Notes under the pieces: generated by a model | What the model was told of the DNA's origin: nothing | Databases searched by the model: none | What the model saw: only the letters and a program-made list of their open reading frames with translations | DNA from: CADEDH01 sp965262175 | Lineage (GTDB): Bacteria; Actinomycetota; Acidimicrobiia; Acidimicrobiales; SZUA-35 | Reading direction: 5' to 3' | NCBI GenBank assembly: GCA_965262175.1 | Contig: CBDHES010000029.1 | Location: 248,001-312,000 of the forward strand | DNA: 64,000 bases | Part shown: piece by piece, positions 26,463 through 38,976 of the stretch | How the letters are laid out: every line of letters starts with the position of its first letter | Position numbering within the stretch: the first letter of the stretch is position 1 | Program-made: the position numbers and the translations under genes

Positions 26463-27914
26463 ATGACGCACATCCGGTCGCGACACGGCCTGATCGCTGC
26501 CGGCGTGATCGCGTCGATCGTCCTGTTCTTCGGCGTCGTGGTGTTTGCCGCCCCGACCGGGGTCAGCATCGCCACCGAAGGTCCGGTCGACGACGACCCG
26601 GTCGAGCTCGTTCAGACCGAGGCCGTCGCGTCGGCCCAAGGCCCCACCCCGCCGACGACGCTGCCGGTGGCCGGGGCATCGTCACGCGACGCGTCGGAGG
26701 CCGACGTCGAGCCTGCCCCCGAGGTCCCCCTCGGGGATGTCTATGAGGTGTCGTCGGTCGACGGCTGGAACTCGGCGGTGGCCGCCGTCCAGCCAGGCGA
26801 CACGATCCTCCTGACCGCCACGATCACCACCAATCTGATCTACCGGGGATCCCGATCCGATCGTCAGAACGCCACCGACGGCACCGCTGAGCTGCCGATC
26901 ACGATCACCGCCGCCGACGGCGTGTGGATCGACCCGGGCGACCTCAACAACCGCAAACCGGCCCTCGACATCGACTCCACCGCCCATGTCCACGCCGTCG
27001 GGCTCCGGGTACGGAACAGCCAGTTCGGGATCCGGGTGCTGGAGTCCTTCGGCTCACCGGAGGCGCCGCTCCTCATCGCCGACAACGTGGTCGAGAGCAT
27101 CGGGCACGCCGGTATCCATGTCGGGGGCGACCTCAACGACCATGCACCGAGCCAACACGTCAGGGTCGAAGGCAACACCGTGTCACGGACCGGGCTGACC
27201 GCCCCGGAGTTCGGCGAGGGCGTCTACCTCGGCTACGGCTCCCGGGAGTGGGCCGACCGGTCCTCGGATCTGGCGGTGGTCAACAACGAGATCTTCCTCA
27301 CCGGGGCCGAGGCGGTCGATATCAAGCCGGGAACCCGAAACGTGCTGGTCGAAGGCAACCTGATCCACGATCTGTCACCCCTGCGGGGTGGCGCGATCTC
27401 GGCCCACTACGTCGGCACCGCCCCCAACCCCGACCCCGGGACGCCGGGCAACGTGGTCATTCGCGACAACCGGATCTGGAACGTGAACCTCGATGGCCGT
27501 GCCGGCTCGAACGACTGGGCGATCTGGGTCGGCCACGGTGGCGTGACGATCGAGAACAACGCCATCTGGGGTCTCCGGGGCGACCCGGGCCGGACCCGAG
27601 CCGTCCGGATCCGGGCCATCTACGATTTCGGACCCCATGCCATCCGCATCGTCGACAACGTGTTCTGGACGGCGACCGGGTGGCTGGCCGAGGGTTCGCC
27701 GTGGGCCGGTGATCTGGTGACGGCCAGCGGCAACGAGGGCCCGGCCGGCGCCGCCGGCGTCGACGTGCCGCTCGACCCTCACCCGTCGGCTCCCCCGATC
27801 GGCTCTGGGGGCGAGGCCGACCAGGGTTCGGGACCTGGCTCGGCGCTGGGGTTCGACACCGACGGCGACGACGGTGACCTGCCGGGCTGGATCGACTACG
27901 AACCCGGCTTCTGA
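26463..27914 (+). CDS. Secreted right-handed parallel beta-helix protein
   Basis: A 483-residue protein with an N-terminal signal or anchor helix (LIAAGVIASIVLFFGVVVFAA, residues 10-30) and a Pro/Thr/Glu linker. From residue 100 onward are repeats of the NxI / VVNNEIFLTG / VEGNLIHDL type (PbH1), typical of beta-helix carbohydrate-active proteins. No polysaccharide lyase catalytic set could be confirmed, so the activity is unassigned. The C-terminus is Gly/Asp-rich (DTDGDDGDLPGW), possibly calcium-binding. ATG 26463 precedes the signal helix; only weak ribosome-binding bases are visible. The 3' end overlaps the convergent methyltransferase gene by 19 bp. Confidence 0.75.
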   Translation: MTHIRSRHGLIAAGVIASIVLFFGVVVFAAPTGVSIATEGPVDDDPVELVQTEAVASAQGPTPPTTLPVAGASSRDASEADVEPAPEVPLGDVYEVSSVDGWNSAVAAVQPGDTILLTATITTNLIYRGSRSDRQNATDGTAELPITITAADGVWIDPGDLNNRKPALDIDSTAHVHAVGLRVRNSQFGIRVLESFGSPEAPLLIADNVVESIGHAGIHVGGDLNDHAPSQHVRVEGNTVSRTGLTAPEFGEGVYLGYGSREWADRSSDLAVVNNEIFLTGAEAVDIKPGTRNVLVEGNLIHDLSPLRGGAISAHYVGTAPNPDPGTPGNVVIRDNRIWNVNLDGRAGSNDWAIWVGHGGVTIENNAIWGLRGDPGRTRAVRIRAIYDFGPHAIRIVDNVFWTATGWLAEGSPWAGDLVTASGNEGPAGAAGVDVPLDPHPSAPPIGSGGEADQGSGPGSALGFDTDGDDGDLPGWIDYEPGF

Positions 27915-29299
27915 CGCGGTCGCCGCCCGGCGGGAGGCGGCATCTCGATCCGGAGGACGCGGTGCCCCTTCACCGTGTTCTTGTAGGCGATGCGGCATCG
28001 CCGCCGGGACAGGAGATCGGATTCCAGGCGCCCGAGCAGGCCGGAGCGACCGGTGAGCACCAGGTTTGCTGGGCCATCGGCCGGCTGCTGACCCTCGCCG
28101 ACCATGACGAGGTACCGATCGAGCTGATCGGTCACCCAAGGATGGTGCGCTTTGGGGTCGAGATGGAACACGGTCAGCCCCACCCCGTCGAGGGCATCGG
28201 CGCTGAGGCCGATCCCGTGGAGCAACGCGGGATCCTCGCCATCGGCCGCCGGGATCCCGGCCGCTGCGAGCATCCGATGGGCGGCGACGAGGGCGAGACG
28301 ATCCCGAGACAGGAGCCGTCGGGGCGGGTAGCCGGCGAGAGCCGCCACGACCGCCCGGTGCCCCTGGCCGGGGTTGACGATCAGCGCCGGGGTGGACCGG
28401 ACGCCCTGCAGGGCGGTGCGAAGGAGCTTCGTCGCCTGACCGAGCGAGTCGAACTCGTCGATGCCGGCCACGGTCGTTCCCTCCCAGGCCATCGTGGAGG
28501 CCCGGAATCGGGTCGTCGTACGATCGTAGATCCCGTCGGCGAAACCGTGGCCGGTCGGAGTGGCTGGGCCCTCGATCGGTGTGTCGGGGACCCGGCCGAT
28601 GATGACTCGATGGCTCCGGTTGCCCTTGTCGAGCTCGACGACGAGACCGGCGGCCGCCACGGCGTCGGCCAGCAACCCGGCCAGTGGATCGACGATGACG
28701 AACCCGACCAGCCCGCCCGGCGTCGCCGCAGTGGCCGAGGAGTGGACGAGGTGACGGATGACGTCCTCGCCGGCCTTGCCGGGGAGGTTGGACACGACGA
28801 GGTCGAAGCTCGTCTCGTCGTCGAGGTCGGCACAACCGAGTCCGCCGACGACACGATCGGCCCTCATTCCATCAGGCCCAGGGACCGCATCATCGGCGAA
28901 GCCATTGGCGACGAGGTTCCGGACGGTGAACCGGCACGCCAAAGCGTCTCGATCGACGAAGGTGACCGCCCGGCTCGGGTCGAGTGCCTTCAGCACGATC
29001 CCCAGGGTGCCGTGACCGCACCCGATGTCGAGAACGCGCTTCACCCCGTCGGGGCGCAGCGCCTGGAGGTGGCGGAGCAGGAGTTGGGAGCCGGCGTCGA
29101 CGGCCGCGCTCGAAAAGACCGACCGGGCCAGGTCGAAGCTGGTCCGGGTCCGGTGGAACGCCAGATCGGCCGAGCGGGTGAGGAAGAGGTCCTCGAGTTG
29201 CCGCTCGGCCGAGGTGGCCGGCCCGAACCGGCGGGCCGGCCCTGGAGTCCGATCAGGCGATGGTGATCGACTGGTCGAGGTAGACGTCCTGGATTGCAT
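27896..29299 (-). CDS. Two-domain class I methyltransferase, RsmC/RlmG-like
   Basis: 467 residues. The N-terminal half has AVDAGSQLLL, the SAM motif VLDIGCGHGTLGI and FVDRDALA, as in RsmC/RlmG rRNA guanine methyltransferases. The usual catalytic NPPF is replaced by SNLPGKAG. The C-terminal half looks like a second degenerate methyltransferase domain (LIVNPGQGHRAVVAAL, LLSRDRLAL). In E. coli RsmC the degenerate copy comes first, so the order appears reversed here. Target unknown; rRNA is likely, since it lies near rRNA genes. The only plausible start, ATG 29299, overlaps the aldolase gene by 47 bp. Confidence 0.7.
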   Translation of the reverse strand: MQSRTSTSTSRSPSPDRTPGPARRFGPATSAERQLEDLFLTRSADLAFHRTRTSFDLARSVFSSAAVDAGSQLLLRHLQALRPDGVKRVLDIGCGHGTLGIVLKALDPSRAVTFVDRDALACRFTVRNLVANGFADDAVPGPDGMRADRVVGGLGCADLDDETSFDLVVSNLPGKAGEDVIRHLVHSSATAATPGGLVGFVIVDPLAGLLADAVAAAGLVVELDKGNRSHRVIIGRVPDTPIEGPATPTGHGFADGIYDRTTTRFRASTMAWEGTTVAGIDEFDSLGQATKLLRTALQGVRSTPALIVNPGQGHRAVVAALAGYPPRRLLSRDRLALVAAHRMLAAAGIPAADGEDPALLHGIGLSADALDGVGLTVFHLDPKAHHPWVTDQLDRYLVMVGEGQQPADGPANLVLTGRSGLLGRLESDLLSRRRCRIAYKNTVKGHRVLRIEMPPPAGRRPRQKPGS

Positions 29300-30302
29300 G
29301 GAGCAGCGCCGCCCCCTCGTCCATCGGCCGCTGGAATGCCTTGCGACCCGAGATGAGTCCCATGCCGCCGGCCCGCTTGTTGATGACGGCGGTCGTCACC
29401 GCCTCGGCCATGTCGGAGGCGCCGGAGCTCGCTCCACCCGAGTTGATGAGGCCGGCCCGGCCCATGTAGCAGTTCGCGACCTGCCACCTGGTCAGGTCGA
29501 TCGGATGGTCGGTGACCAGCTCGTCGTAGACCCGAGGGTGGCCCTTGCCGACGCTCAACGCGTTGAAGGCTCCGTTGTTCTCCGGGAGCTTCTGCTTGAT
29601 GATGTCGGCCTCGATCGTCACCCCGAGATGGTTGGCCTGGCCGGTCAGGTCGGCTGCGACGTGATAGTCGACATCGGTCTTGAAGTCGGAGTTCCGGGTG
29701 TAGCACCACAGCACGGTGAACATGCCGAGCTCGTGGGCCAGCGAGAAGGCCTCGCTGATCTCCTGGAGCTGACGCATCGACTGATCGGACCCGAAGTAGA
29801 TGGTCGCGCCGATCCCGGCCGCCCCCAGATCCCACGCCTGCTGGACCGAGCCGAACAGGACCTGGTCGTACGTCGTGGGGAAGGTCAGCAGCTCGTTGTG
29901 GTTGATCTTGACGATGAAGGGGATGCGGTGGGCATAGCGACGAGACATCGCGGCGAGGACGCCGAAGGTCGATGCGACCGCGTTGCAGCCACCTTCGAGG
30001 GCCAGGCGGACGATGTTCTCCGGGTCGAAGTAGAGCGGGTTGGGAGCGAACGAGGCCGCCCCGGTGTGCTCGATGCCCTGGTCGACCGGGAGGATCGACA
30101 CGTAGCCGGTGCCGGCGAGGCGACCGGACTGGAACAGCAGCGACAGGTTCCGAAGGACCTGAGGCGACCGATCGCTCGGCTCGAACACCCGATCGATGAA
30201 GTCGGGCCCCGGCAGGTGGAGCTGGGAGGCGGGAATCCCCTCGCTCTTGTGCTCGAGGAGGCTTTGGGCATCGTCGCCCAACAGGCTGAGTACGTCGGCC
30301 AC
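29253..30302 (-). CDS. fbaB: Class I fructose-bisphosphate aldolase
   Basis: A 349-residue Schiff-base aldolase of the DhnA/FbaB family, splitting fructose-1,6-bisphosphate in glycolysis. Seen: ILPVDQGIEHTG, VKINHNELLTFP, the lysine-bearing VDYHVAADLTG to ADIIKQKLPENN region, and GGASSGASDMAEAV near the C-terminus. GTG 30302 follows AAAGGAA at about 8 bp. Overlaps the methyltransferase start. Some homologues also use short aldehydes. Confidence 0.9.
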   Translation of the reverse strand: MADVLSLLGDDAQSLLEHKSEGIPASQLHLPGPDFIDRVFEPSDRSPQVLRNLSLLFQSGRLAGTGYVSILPVDQGIEHTGAASFAPNPLYFDPENIVRLALEGGCNAVASTFGVLAAMSRRYAHRIPFIVKINHNELLTFPTTYDQVLFGSVQQAWDLGAAGIGATIYFGSDQSMRQLQEISEAFSLAHELGMFTVLWCYTRNSDFKTDVDYHVAADLTGQANHLGVTIEADIIKQKLPENNGAFNALSVGKGHPRVYDELVTDHPIDLTRWQVANCYMGRAGLINSGGASSGASDMAEAVTTAVINKRAGGMGLISGRKAFQRPMDEGAALLHAIQDVYLDQSITIA

Positions 30303-30369
30303 GGATCGTTCCTTTTCGTGGATGTGCAAGGGGCTCAGGCTCGGTGAGAGCTTAGCCCGTGACCCGGCT

Positions 30370-31074
30370 CTAGCCGAGCGACGCCAACCGCTCGGCGGCA
30401 TCGCCGAACGAGCGGTCGGCATCGACGATCTGGCGGAACAGGCCACGGGCCTTGGCCAGGTCGCCGGCCCGTTCGCTGAGGTCGGCGAGGGCGTACCAAC
30501 GGCGCAGGTGGTGGATCTGGGGTGACCGACCGACCCGGGGGGCCCGCTCGAGTAGCTCGATGGCCTCTCCCAGGCGTCCTCGATCGGCGAGGGTCCCGGC
30601 CTGCACGATGCGGCCCTCCTCGACCAGTGACGCCGCCGGGGAGACGTCGCGCAGCTCGCTCCACAGCTCGTCGGCCCTGTTCCACTGGCGGAGCGCCCGG
30701 GCGCAGTCGGCCAACACCGGGTGCTGCTCGACCGACCCCGTCAGCTCCACGAAACGGTCGAGGTCGGCCATCGCCCGACCCCACCGCCCGAGCCGGTAGT
30801 GGGTCAGCCCGCGAAGCTCGAGCACCTCGACGACATCGGGGGCGAGCCGGTCGATCGAGTTGAGCAACCGCTCCGCCTCGGGGAATCGGTCAGCCCCGAA
30901 GGCGACCGCGGCCTCGGCGAGCCGTCGTTGGAGCTTGGTCGCCGTCGCCGACGGCACGTCGAACCTGACGTCGCTCACATCGATCTCGGGCGAGCTTCGG
31001 CGGTCGGACCGGCGACCGGTCGTCTCCGGCGTCGGGACCTCCTCGACCCGCTCGATCCGCACCTCGTCCCGCAC
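30370..31074 (-). CDS. TPR-like protein, C-terminal part of a frameshifted longer gene
   Basis: This frame encodes about 234 residues with four TPR-like helix pairs (AEAAVAFGADRFPEAERLL, HYRLGRWGRAMADLDRFVEL, TLADRGRLGEAIELLERAP, ALADLSERAGDLAKARGLF). GTG 31074 is only the first available start. The same frame stays open upstream to about 31580 and encodes Gly/Arg/Asp/Ser-rich sequence that continues the repeats of the N-terminal half. The natural gene is therefore probably 30370-31922 on the minus strand, 517 residues once one base is restored. Role unknown; a TPR module joined to an RGG-like region suggests a protein-RNA scaffold. It lies between fbaB and the rRNA terminator. Confidence 0.7.
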   Translation of the reverse strand: MRDEVRIERVEEVPTPETTGRRSDRRSSPEIDVSDVRFDVPSATATKLQRRLAEAAVAFGADRFPEAERLLNSIDRLAPDVVEVLELRGLTHYRLGRWGRAMADLDRFVELTGSVEQHPVLADCARALRQWNRADELWSELRDVSPAASLVEEGRIVQAGTLADRGRLGEAIELLERAPRVGRSPQIHHLRRWYALADLSERAGDLAKARGLFRQIVDADRSFGDAAERLASLG

Positions 31075-31922
31075 CGGGGGCGGCGGCGGAACACGTTTCC
31101 GGCCTGGGCCACCACGGCCGGCCGTGGGCCGGCCACCGCCACGGCGATCTTCACCACCGCTCCGGGTACCCGCACGTCGACCATCGGAGCCGCCGGCCCG
31201 ACCACCGCCCGCACCATCGCGCCGGCGGGCCGGGCCAACCCCGTCACGGGACCCTCGGCCGCCAGACCGATCGTCGTCGCCTCGTTGGCTTCGACCCGGA
31301 CCGGCGCCCCGTCGAGCTCCCGTGCCTCGGTTCGACTCGTCCCGGCGGTTCGCCGATCCCGATGGACCGCGTCGACCACCTGGCCCCGACCCTGATCCTC
31401 CCGAGCCCGATCCGCCGGAACCACCACGGCGGTTCCCGGCCTGTGATCCCGACGGGCCGCGTCGATCGCCCGGTCCAGACCCGGAGCCGCCTCGGCGGTC
31501 CCCGGCCTGCGATCCCGACCCGCCCCGTCGATCGCCCGGTGCAGACCCCGAGCCACCCCGTCGAGCGCCCGGTGCCGACCCGAGCCGCCACGTCGAGCGC
31601 CCGGTGCCGAACCCGAGCCGCCGCGTCGATCGCCCGGTGCCGACCCCGAGCCACCCCGGCGGTTCCCGGAACCAGAACCCGAGCCGCCGCGTCGATCGCC
31701 CGGTGCCGACCCCGAGCCACCCCGGCGGTTCCCGGAACCAGAACCCGAGCCACTCCCCTGCGGCCGACCCTCTGGGCGTGACGAGCGACGAGATCCCGCG
31801 CCCGAACCGCCCGAGCGCCGCCGGTCACCACCATCGGCCGAGCGTGACGAACCGCCACTCCGTCGACCCGGTGGTCGTCCCCCGCCGGAGGAATCGGATC
31901 TCCTTGCGGGTCGATCAGCCAC
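30975..31922 (-). CDS. N-terminal Gly/Arg/Ser-repeat part of the same TPR gene, ending out of frame
   Basis: From GTG 31922 the protein is MADRPARRSDSSGGGRPPGR followed by 11-residue units of the GGSGSAPGDRR type. At 31579-31581 a C run is one base shorter than in the sister repeats (GACCC versus GACCCC). After that the repeat continues only in the frame of the TPR part. The remaining read-through (31575 down to 30975) in this frame is therefore probably not natural. Restoring the base joins both parts, 30370-31922. Such RGG/SR-like disordered regions usually bind RNA. The upstream ribosome-binding site is weak. Confidence 0.55.
   Translation of the reverse strand: MADRPARRSDSSGGGRPPGRRSGGSSRSADGGDRRRSGGSGAGSRRSSRPEGRPQGSGSGSGSGNRRGGSGSAPGDRRGGSGSGSGNRRGGSGSAPGDRRGGSGSAPGARRGGSGRHRALDGVARGLHRAIDGAGRDRRPGTAEAAPGLDRAIDAARRDHRPGTAVVVPADRAREDQGRGQVVDAVHRDRRTAGTSRTEARELDGAPVRVEANEATTIGLAAEGPVTGLARPAGAMVRAVVGPAAPMVDVRVPGAVVKIAVAVAGPRPAVVAQAGNVFRRRPRCGTRCGSSGSRRSRRRRRPVAGPTAEARPRSM
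31430..31790. repeat. About ten degenerate tandem 33-bp repeats (coding Gly/Ser/Arg units)
   Basis: Units of 33 bp encode RRGGSGSAPGD and variants (SGSQAGNRR, SGSGPGDRR). The minus strand is sense. One unit has lost a base in its C run near 31580, breaking the frame. Confidence 0.85.
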
Positions 31923-32000
31923 TACTGCAGGGTAACGGACCGATCAACCGCTCCTCCCCGACCCGCCTCGATCACGACAACAACGAAACCCAAAAAGGCC

Positions 32001-32027
32001 GAAAGGGGAGCCAATGGCTCCCCTTTC
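32001..32027 (-). terminator. Rho-independent terminator of the rRNA operon
   Basis: GAAAGGGGAGCCA and TGGCTCCCCTTTC are exact inverted copies (13 bp) around one base, so the real loop is larger. On the minus strand the stem is followed by GGCCTTTTTGGG, a T run. It lies 10 bp past the 5S end. Confidence 0.85.
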
Positions 32028-32036
32028 AGTGAGAAA

Positions 32037-32153
<117 letters not shown>

Positions 32154-32199
32154 CTCTGGACCGACCGACGAAACGTCGGTGCGGCCAGCGATCTATGTG

Positions 32200-32230
32200 T
32201 TCCTTGAGAACTGTACAGCGAGCACGAGCA
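32200..32230 (-). promoter_or_regulatory. Pre-23S processing stem, 3' half
   Basis: GCGAGCACGAGCA at 32218-32230 is the exact complement of 35341-35353, and TTCCTTGAGAA at 32200-32210 complements 35361-35371. Together they form a long base-paired stalk around 23S, the usual RNase III substrate. Confidence 0.75.
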
Positions 32231-32250
32231 TGAGGACATGCAACGAAAAT

Positions 32251-35292
<3,042 letters not shown>

Positions 35293-35340
35293 GGTTGCAT
35301 GTACATTCACACTCTTTCGGCCGAAACCGAAAGAGCAAGA

Positions 35341-35371
35341 TGCTCGTGCTCGCTATGCAATTCTCAAGGAA
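35341..35371 (-). promoter_or_regulatory. Pre-23S processing stem, 5' half (with boxA-like CCTTGAGAA)
   Basis: On the sense strand this reads TTCCTTGAGAATTGCATAGC and on into GCGAGCACGAGCA, the typical actinobacterial sequence before 23S. It pairs with 32200-32230. Confidence 0.75.
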
Positions 35372-35385
35372 CAAGTAAGAGAGCA

Positions 35386-35416
35386 ATGCAGCCGGCCCCA
35401 GTGGGGCCGGCTGCAT
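35386..35416 (-). other. Strong 14-bp hairpin in the 16S-23S spacer
   Basis: ATGCAGCCGGCCCC and GGGGCCGGCTGCAT are perfect complements separated by three bases. No U tract follows on the sense strand, so it looks like an RNA structure or processing element rather than a terminator. Confidence 0.6.
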
Positions 35417-35544
35417 GAAGCTCCTTCAAAGCGGAAGAGAGAATGGGATCCTCCGACCAGAGGTCGGAGTCACACAGCAACGTGTGTCAACTAGGTAGAT
35501 CCCCCGTCGCCGTCGATCATTTGCCGACATTGACACGGGATGCT

Positions 35545-37064
<1,520 letters not shown>

Positions 37065-37414
37065 AGAATCAGCCGCCTACCCGAGCCATCGAAACGGCAC
37101 GAATGAGCGACATAGATCCAGGTTGTCGAGTCGTGGGCGCCTGCCCACACTCGACGACCCCGACCGGTGATGCCGATCGAGATCAGGAATTGGTTACGGG
37201 TCACCATCGGGCGTCTCCCCGAAGGGAAGCGCTGGCTCCGACGATGCTCCGCACACGCTGCGTACATCCTCTCTTCCGTTTTCAAGGAGCTGCGACCGCA
37301 GCCGCCCGAATGCTCGGGGGCGGCTTCTGAACTTCCAGAGGCCCTTGCGGTGCTCGTGAGCCTCAGAGCGATGCCGACTGCTTCAGCGCAATCGCGTCGT
37401 TGAGGCGAAGTACT

Positions 37415-37443
37415 AAGCTAACTGGTTGGTGGCCGGAGCGCAA
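37415..37443 (-). promoter_or_regulatory. Candidate rRNA operon promoter
   Basis: On the minus strand TTGCGC (37438-37443), a 17-bp spacer, then TAGCTT (37415-37420). Spacing is ideal for a sigma-70-type promoter, and it sits just after the tyrS terminator candidate. Other promoters in the leader are possible. Confidence 0.5.
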
Positions 37444-37450
37444 CCCTGTG

Positions 37451-37476
37451 GCCGAAAATTCCCGGTTTTCCGGGCG
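37451..37476 (-). terminator. Weak terminator candidate after tyrS
   Basis: CCCGG-AAAA-CCGGG followed by AATTTTC on the minus strand. Stem only 5 bp, so weak. Confidence 0.35.
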
Positions 37477-37531
37477 ATTCGGGCCGGTGACGCCCCGCGA
37501 CCCCACCGACTGGCGGAATCTCTCGACGACG

Positions 37532-38824
37532 CTAGTCGCCGAAACTGAGAAGGTAGACCGATTTCTTGCCCTTGCGCACCAGGCAGTACCGGTCGTGACG
37601 GAGGGCGGCCCGGTCGAGGACGGCATCGGCCGCCACCTTCACGTCGTTGATCGCGATGCCGTTCTGGGAGAGCAGGCGGTTCGCCTCCCCCTTGGACGAC
37701 GCCACCCCGGCCTCGACGAGGAGTGGGACCAGGTTGGCCTCCTGGCCCAACACCGTCCGGGAGTGGGCGGTGTGGGGGATCTCGTCGGCCAGGAGCTCGA
37801 ACGTCGGCTCCGGTAGGCCCTCGACAGACCCCCCGAAGATCACGGCGGAGGCATCCTCGGCAGCCTTGGCCGCTTCGGGACCGTGGACGGTGGTCGTCAC
37901 CTCGGCCGCCAGGCGTCGTTGGCCGGACCGCCGATGGGGGGCCTCGTCATGGTCGGCGACGACCTCCCGCACGTCATCGACGGGGAGAAAGGTCAGCTGC
38001 GACAGCAGCTTGGTGAGCTCGCCGTCGGCGACCTGCATCCATGCCTGGTAGAAGCGGTACGGCGAGAGATGGTCGGCGTCGAGCCAGATCGTGTCGCCAC
38101 CCGCGGTCTTCCCGTACTTCGAGCCGTCGTCCTTGAGCAGGAGCGGCCACGTCAAGGCGTGGACCTTCCGGCCGAGCTTCCGGCGAACCAGATCGACGCC
38201 GAGCGAGATGTTGCCCCACTGATCGGACCCGCCGATCTGGAGCTCGCAGTTCTCGTGCTCGGCGAGCCAGAGGTAGTCGTGGGCCTGGAGCAGCATGTAG
38301 CTGAACTCGGTGTAGGAGATCCCCTCGTCTCCCGCCATCCGGGCCTTGACCGACTCCTTGGCCACCATCTGGTTGACGGTGACGTGCTTTCCGACGTCGC
38401 GCAGGAACTCGAGGAAGCTGACCGGGACCGTCCACTGGCGGTTGTCGACCAACGTGGCCGGGTTGGGGACGCCATCGAACTGCACGAACTGCCGGAGGAG
38501 GGGGACGATGCCGGCCATGTTGGCCTCCAGGGCGTCGTCGTCGAGCAGGTTCCGTTCATCGGACTTGCCCGACGGGTCGCCCACCATGCCCGTCGCTCCC
38601 CCGGCCAGGGGGAGGACCCGGTGACCGGCATCCTGGAACCGGCGGAGGGTCAACAGGCCGATGAGGTTGCCGACGTGCAAGCTGGTGGCGGTCGGATCGA
38701 CTCCGTAGTAGACGGTCACCGGACCGTCGGTCAGTCGGGTGGCCAGCGCCTGGCGGTCGGTCGTGTCCTGAACCAGGCCACGGGCGACCAGATCGTCGAA
38801 CAGGTTCGGGTCGGTGGACGGCAT
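37532..38824 (-). CDS. tyrS: Tyrosyl-tRNA synthetase
   Basis: A 430-residue class I synthetase charging tRNA-Tyr. HIGH-like motif HVGN starts at His50 (SLHVGNLIG), the KMSKS equivalent is KYGKT, and an S4-type domain closes the protein (EANRLLSQNGIAIN). ATG 38824 is preceded by TACAGT at 7 bp; the alternative GTG 38833 adds three residues. Monocistronic, followed by the rRNA promoter. Confidence 0.95.
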   Translation of the reverse strand: MPSTDPNLFDDLVARGLVQDTTDRQALATRLTDGPVTVYYGVDPTATSLHVGNLIGLLTLRRFQDAGHRVLPLAGGATGMVGDPSGKSDERNLLDDDALEANMAGIVPLLRQFVQFDGVPNPATLVDNRQWTVPVSFLEFLRDVGKHVTVNQMVAKESVKARMAGDEGISYTEFSYMLLQAHDYLWLAEHENCELQIGGSDQWGNISLGVDLVRRKLGRKVHALTWPLLLKDDGSKYGKTAGGDTIWLDADHLSPYRFYQAWMQVADGELTKLLSQLTFLPVDDVREVVADHDEAPHRRSGQRRLAAEVTTTVHGPEAAKAAEDASAVIFGGSVEGLPEPTFELLADEIPHTAHSRTVLGQEANLVPLLVEAGVASSKGEANRLLSQNGIAINDVKVAADAVLDRAALRHDRYCLVRKGKKSVYLLSFGD

Positions 38825-38831
38825 GGGCCTC

Positions 38832-38837
38832 ACTGTA
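38832..38837 (-). promoter_or_regulatory. Candidate -10 box (TACAGT) of tyrS
   Basis: TACAGT ends 7 bp before the tyrS ATG; it decides for ATG 38824 over GTG 38833. Confidence 0.4.
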
Positions 38838-38976
38838 GAAGGACCGCCGTCGGGCCGACGGGACGATTCCCATCGAGCGACCTCATCGACCTACCCCGCC
38901 GAACCCTCGCCGAACGCGGCCTCGGCCATCCGGCCCGGTGGGCCGAAGCGCATGACCGCGGTGGCACACTGGCGCG

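Larger units (their letters stand above)
37065..37531 (-). other. rRNA leader, promoter and tyrS terminator region (no gene)
   Basis: About 467 bp without a credible gene. Reading on the minus strand it holds the end of tyrS, a weak hairpin (37451-37476), the rRNA promoter (37415-37443), then a roughly 345-base leader. The leader has a 7-bp GC-rich hairpin at about 37303-37325 and a boxA-like CTCCTTGAAAACGG near 37280. Confidence 0.7.

Noticed and set aside
30860..32032. 390-codon plus-strand frame, Pro/Arg-rich
   Set aside because: It is the antisense of the Gly/Arg/Ser repeats; the minus strand gives the coherent TPR gene and this frame runs into the rRNA terminator.
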